From: Flavobacteria bacterium RIFCSPLOWO2_12_FULL_35_11
Lineage (GTDB): Bacteria; Bacteroidota; Bacteroidia; Flavobacteriales; Flavobacteriaceae
DNA length: 44,409 nt
NCBI GenBank assembly: GCA_001800975.1
Contig: MGWK01000073.1
Span: 1-44,409 of the forward strand
Reading direction: 5' to 3'
Under the pieces are notes generated by a model that saw only the letters and a program-made list of their open reading frames with translations, was not told where the DNA came from and did no database searches. Positions within the stretch are counted from its first letter, which is position 1, and each line of letters begins with the position of its first letter. Shown piece after piece: positions 40,778-44,409 of the stretch. Made by a program: the position numbers and the translations under genes.

Positions 40778-42337
40778 TTATTGCAACATTTTTATGGCCG
40801 CTTCTGCACAACGTTCGCCATCCATAGCGGCGGAAACAATCCCACCGGCATAGCCTCCGCCCTCTCCGCAAGGGAAAAGTCCGGCAATTTCTGGATGTTC
40901 TAAATTTTCTTTTCTTGGAATATTTACGGGTGAAGATGTTCGGGATTCAACACCTACCACATTTGCTTCTTCAGTATAAAAACCTTTCATTTTTTTTCCA
41001 AATTCCATAAACCCCGTTCTCAATCTTCCTCCTATTAATTTTGGCAATAAGGAATGCAAAGGTGCCGATTTTAATCCGGGCTGATAAGAAGTTTCATTCA
41101 AACTTGGGGACAATCGCCCTTCCACAAAATCGGTTAGACGCTGCGCTGGGGCCGCTTGGGTTCTGCCACCTGCCAAAAAAGCCAATTTTTCCAAATCTTT
41201 TTGAAATTCCAATCCTTTCAAAACACCAAATTGCTCGTATTTGTACAAATCCTTTTCGGCATTTATTTCCACCACAATTCCGGAATTGGCAAACTTGCTA
41301 TTTCGCCTTGAAGGCGACATACCATTTACCACCACTTCCCCATTTGCTGTTGCGGCTGGCACAATAAATCCGCCCGGACACATACAAAATGAATACACAC
41401 CTCTGTCATTTACCTGATGTACAAGGCTATAAGCGGCAGGCGGCAACAGTTCATTTCGCTCATTTTCACAATGGTATTGGATAGAATCGATAATTTGCTG
41501 CGGATGTTCAACCCGAACGCCCATGGCAAAAGATTTGGCTTTTAAGGAAATATTTTTCTGATGCAATAAATAATAAATATCACGAGCTGAATGTCCGGTC
41601 GCTAAAATTAGCGCTTCAACTGGCATTTCTATATCATTTTGCAATTTTATGGCCTGAATTTTATTGTTTTTTATGATGAAATCTACCACCCTGCTTTCAA
41701 AATGAATTTCACCGCCATATTTCAACACAGTTTCCCTGATGTTTTCAACAATTTTAGGTAATTTATTGGTTCCAATATGCGGATGCGCATCTATAAGAAT
41801 TTCTTCGGTAGCGCCATGAAAAACCAAGTTTTCAAAAACTCTGCGAACATCACCGCGTTTTAAGCTTCGGGTATATAATTTTCCATCGGAATAGGTGCCA
41901 GCTCCACCTTCGCCAAAACAATAGTTGGAATCTTCATTAACAATGTGAAATTGGTTTATGGCGCGCAAATCGCGCCTTCTCTCCTGCACTTTTTTTCCGC
42001 GTTCCAATACAACAGGTTTGTAACCCAATTCAATGCAACGCAATGCGGCAAACATTCCAGCCGGTCCAAAACCGATGATATGAATCTTTTTAGCAGAAGA
42101 AACATCCTTAAAATCGAAGGAATATTCAGAAGATTCAGGCAGTTGCTCGTGAATATATACGGCAACTTTATAATTAAAAATAATTTCAGACTTTCGGGCA
42201 TCAATAGATTTTCGCAATACTTTTACGGCATTGATGTCTTTTTTAGCAATATTTAGAAAACGTGCTGCCTTTTTCTTTAAAATACCTTCAAGCTTTTCTT
42301 CTTGAATAGGGATCCGAAGCTGTATATTTTTAATCAT
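40778..42337 (-). CDS. NAD(P)/FAD-dependent oxidoreductase
   Basis: This encodes 519 residues from ATG 42337. The frame also opens at 42355, but the -7-like element (42343-42350) lies in that extra part, so 42337 is preferred. A small alpha-beta N-terminal domain (about 1-75) precedes the FAD-binding GFGPAG (89-94) and VVLERG. ALILATGHSARDIYYLLH and FPCGEGGGYAGGIVSAAMDG complete the flavoprotein fold, with CMCPGGFIVPA in the middle. It belongs to the uncharacterised FAD-dependent dehydrogenase group (COG2509). The substrate is unknown. The 3' end abuts the SDR relic. Confidence 0.9.
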   Translation of the reverse strand: MIKNIQLRIPIQEEKLEGILKKKAARFLNIAKKDINAVKVLRKSIDARKSEIIFNYKVAVYIHEQLPESSEYSFDFKDVSSAKKIHIIGFGPAGMFAALRCIELGYKPVVLERGKKVQERRRDLRAINQFHIVNEDSNYCFGEGGAGTYSDGKLYTRSLKRGDVRRVFENLVFHGATEEILIDAHPHIGTNKLPKIVENIRETVLKYGGEIHFESRVVDFIIKNNKIQAIKLQNDIEMPVEALILATGHSARDIYYLLHQKNISLKAKSFAMGVRVEHPQQIIDSIQYHCENERNELLPPAAYSLVHQVNDRGVYSFCMCPGGFIVPAATANGEVVVNGMSPSRRNSKFANSGIVVEINAEKDLYKYEQFGVLKGLEFQKDLEKLAFLAGGRTQAAPAQRLTDFVEGRLSPSLNETSYQPGLKSAPLHSLLPKLIGGRLRTGFMEFGKKMKGFYTEEANVVGVESRTSSPVNIPRKENLEHPEIAGLFPCGEGGGYAGGIVSAAMDGERCAEAAIKMLQ

Positions 42338-42342
42338 AAGTG

Positions 42343-42350
42343 CAAAAATA
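42343..42350 (-). promoter_or_regulatory. -7 element TATTTTTG placed against the FAD-oxidoreductase start
   Basis: On the plus strand it reads CAAAAATA. It ends 5 bases before ATG 42337, which predicts a leaderless or nearly leaderless mRNA and excludes the ATG at 42355 for this promoter. Confidence 0.55.
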
Positions 42351-42502
42351 CTCAAATTTCAAAGAAAAAGCTACTTGCTCGCCTTCGTTTTTATTTCAGT
42401 ATCAATCGGGTAATTTGCCTAAATTATTTCTTGTCTTTTATGAATATTTCTATATTATTTCATGATTTTCAAACAATAATTTTCTAAGACTTAATCCCGT
42501 AA

Positions 42503-43918
42503 TTAAAACTGAAAATAAATAAACTGTTCTCCGCTTCCTTGTGCAATGGCAATCAACAAAAACATAAAAGCCCAAACAACTCCTAAAACCCAAGGAGAAG
42601 TTTTTAATGAAACTTCCTTTAATGAGGTATTTCTCATCAAATAATGACAGATAAATGTGAGGGTTATTACCGTGAAAATTTTTATGATATCGAAAGAATG
42701 CAATATTTTTTCACCGTTGGGATTCATAAAAAGCATAGAACTGATCATATTTTTTGCGGTTGAAAATTCCCGGGCCCTAAAAAACACCCAGGTAAAATTT
42801 ACACAGGTAAAAGTTGTGAACGCCAAAAAAAGTCCGTTCCATTTATTGATGGTAAAAGGAATATACTTTCTTTGTAAACGTTCCAAAATCAAATAGGTAC
42901 CATGCAATCCGCCCCAAACCACAAAGGTCCACGAGGCTCCATGCCAAAGTCCGCCCAAAAGCATCGTTATCATAAGTGCGGCATACATTCTTGTAACACC
43001 ATAGCGATTTCCGCCTAAAGGGATGTACAAATAATCTTTTAACCAAGAAGACAACGTGATGTGCCATCTTTTCCAAAAGTCTGAAAATCCAAGAGACGCG
43101 TAAGGATACTTAAAGTTGTCGGGTAGCACAATTCCTAGCATTAAGGCGATTCCTATAGCACAAGTGGAATACCCTGCAAAATCAAAAAATATTTGTCCAG
43201 AAAAAGCGAGCGTGCCCGTCCAAGCATCCCAGCTATCCAATAATTTAGCGGAATCGAAAATGGTATCTGAAGTCTTGGATAATAAAGTATCAGCCAATAC
43301 CACTTTTTGAAACAAACCTATTGTCAATAAAAACAGACTCCGAATAAACTGGTTTACAGTAGCTTTTTTCTCTTCATAAAATTGAGAAATCAAATCTTGT
43401 GCGCGCACAATGGGACCAGCAACCAATTGCGGAAAGAAGGTTACATAAAGTGCAAAATCCAAAAAAGTTCTTGCCCGTTCCGTCTTTCTATTGTACATGT
43501 CTATTGTATAAGACATGGTTTGAAAGGTGTAAAATGAAATTCCCATTGGCAAAATAATGTCCATTTTTTGAGGATGGTAATAGATATCTATTGAATTTAT
43601 AAGTGCCGTGAAGTTTTCCAACAAAAAATTCCCATATTTAAAAAAGGCCAAAAAGCCCAGATTTACGAACATGCTCAAGAGCAACCACAGATTTCTTGTT
43701 CGTTGATTTTCTTCCGTGGCCAGTTTTTTACCTGTTATCCAATCGATCATTGTGGAGATCCAAAGTAAAATGACCAATGGCGGATTCCAAAGTCCATAGA
43801 ACACGTAACTTGCAAAAAGCAGCATTCTTTTTTTATTGGTCCAGCTGAATAGTTTTGCATAGTATAAAATCAAAACTACAATCAGGAATATGACGAAACT
43901 TAATGAATTGAATAACAT
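42503..43918 (-). CDS. MBOAT family O-acyltransferase
   Basis: This encodes 471 residues with ten or more membrane helices. The family histidines are H326 in GGLWHGASWTFVVWGG and H339 in GGLHGTYL. Upstream blocks LPMGISFYTFQTMSYTID and VTFFPQLVAGPIVRAQDL are typical of the AlgI/DltB/PatA type, and FWKRWHITLSSWLKDYLYIPLGGN is its signature. Such proteins move acyl groups, usually acetyl, from the cytoplasm to polysaccharides outside. The target polymer is unknown. The partial gene just upstream (2-base gap) looks like the matching AlgX/J-type partner. Confidence 0.94.
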   Translation of the reverse strand: MLFNSLSFVIFLIVVLILYYAKLFSWTNKKRMLLFASYVFYGLWNPPLVILLWISTMIDWITGKKLATEENQRTRNLWLLLSMFVNLGFLAFFKYGNFLLENFTALINSIDIYYHPQKMDIILPMGISFYTFQTMSYTIDMYNRKTERARTFLDFALYVTFFPQLVAGPIVRAQDLISQFYEEKKATVNQFIRSLFLLTIGLFQKVVLADTLLSKTSDTIFDSAKLLDSWDAWTGTLAFSGQIFFDFAGYSTCAIGIALMLGIVLPDNFKYPYASLGFSDFWKRWHITLSSWLKDYLYIPLGGNRYGVTRMYAALMITMLLGGLWHGASWTFVVWGGLHGTYLILERLQRKYIPFTINKWNGLFLAFTTFTCVNFTWVFFRAREFSTAKNMISSMLFMNPNGEKILHSFDIIKIFTVITLTFICHYLMRNTSLKEVSLKTSPWVLGVVWAFMFLLIAIAQGSGEQFIYFQF

Positions 43919-43920
43919 AA

Positions 43921-44409
43921 TTAATTGGTTTTATAATTAGTTAATGCACCATCTTTTATCATTATTTTTACCAATTCAGAAGTAAAAAATTGTGCATCGG
44001 TAGCCGATAAATGGGACCATTCCGGACATTCTAAATTTTTAAATTGCTTATAATCCTCAAAATGGTAATTTTTAACTTGCGCCTGTTGCACCAAGTCGTC
44101 ATAAAATTCTGCTCTTGGCAATCCCATATTCTCTCCCATTCGAACGCCTCCACTGGAAGGGCATCTCACCATAATAACAGTTCCTCCCCGTGCTTTAAAT
44201 TTTTTAAGATCGGCCAAAAAGAAAGCCATGGTTGCTTCTTTATCAGGTGGCGGCGCGCCTTTTCCAAAAAACAGCCAAACCTTTTTTACAGAATTGGCAT
44301 AAGCGGTATCGGTTACAGCAATTTCTTTCATCTTCAAATTTCGGTCTTTTGAGATTTCGCCAAATTCGTGAAAAGGAGGCATTGGATCAGGAACCCTTTC
44401 CCCTACTTT
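43921..44409 (-). CDS. SGNH/AlgX-J-like protein, 3' part only
   Basis: The frame is open at the right edge (nine codons before the first ATG at 44382), so at least 162 residues are the C-terminal part of a longer protein. Visible motifs are VIMVRCPSSGGVRMGENMGLPRAEFYDDL and a C-terminal CPEWSHLSATDAQFFTSELV block. The WSHL segment resembles the catalytic Asp-x-x-His region of SGNH hydrolases, though with Ser in place of Asp. The stop is 2 bases before the MBOAT start, the usual pairing for polysaccharide O-acetylation. The N-terminal half, with any signal or catalytic serine, is outside the window. Confidence 0.72.
   Translation of the reverse strand, partial: KVGERVPDPMPPFHEFGEISKDRNLKMKEIAVTDTAYANSVKKVWLFFGKGAPPPDKEATMAFFLADLKKFKARGGTVIMVRCPSSGGVRMGENMGLPRAEFYDDLVQQAQVKNYHFEDYKQFKNLECPEWSHLSATDAQFFTSELVKIMIKDGALTNYKTN

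Overview
The window looks like chromosomal DNA of a member of the Flavobacteriaceae (Bacteroidota). The evidence is AT-rich sequence, many Bacteroidota-type promoters (TAnnTTTG at -7, in places with TTG or TTTG about 20 bases upstream), weak Shine-Dalgarno sites, a transketolase split into subunits, lipoproteins, PorT/OmpX-like barrels, OmpW, and a very large Calx-beta/Ig-repeat surface protein of the kind usually exported by the type IX secretion system. I see no prophage, insertion sequence, CRISPR array or rRNA operon. The genus cannot be fixed from the sequence alone.

Layout. 1-3572 (minus) is the N-terminal 1190 codons of a giant repeat adhesin cut by the left edge, with two families of near-perfect in-frame DNA repeats. 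4016-5191 holds a small lipoprotein and a tiny membrane protein in AT-rich DNA. 5547-18721 is mostly housekeeping: a cystathionine synthase/lyase, a CBS-domain histidine kinase with a small partner, a secreted aminopeptidase P, GcvT and GlyA (glycine/one-carbon metabolism), a small acyltransferase, RmuC, a peroxiredoxin, fumarylacetoacetase, a lipoprotein and a YtxJ-like protein. 18889-29386 holds ClpB, a secreted histidine phosphatase, a duplicated-domain secreted protein, OmpW, an smpB-ubiA-maf run, a transketolase C-terminal subunit, two outer-membrane barrels and an FKBP lipoprotein with a calcium-binding-type tail. 29466-32220 is a tight operon (S4 protein, atypical SDR, methyltransferase, phosphoribosyltransferase) facing aroK, followed by tRNA-Lys and tRNA-Leu.

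32772-37147 (minus) is a five-gene cell-envelope/stress cluster: YtxH protein, hybrid histidine kinase, holin-X-like protein, unknown protein, AI-2E-type transporter. The kinase has no recognisable sensor domain. Its N-terminus is thirteen 21-residue repeats (63-bp DNA units) that should form one long coiled coil. 37551-44409 carries an ABC-F ATPase, an NAD(P)-binding protein, a lipoprotein glutathione peroxidase, a relic of a short-chain dehydrogenase, an FAD-dependent oxidoreductase, and an MBOAT acyltransferase with its partner cut by the right edge.

The best leads are three diverged copies of an intergenic hairpin element with conserved ends (9970-10070, 32619-32757, 37288-37415), the ruler-like repeat kinase and its cluster, the SDR relic next to the FAD oxidoreductase, and two promoters placed so close to the ATG that their mRNAs should be almost leaderless. 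Most remaining genes are ordinary for the family.
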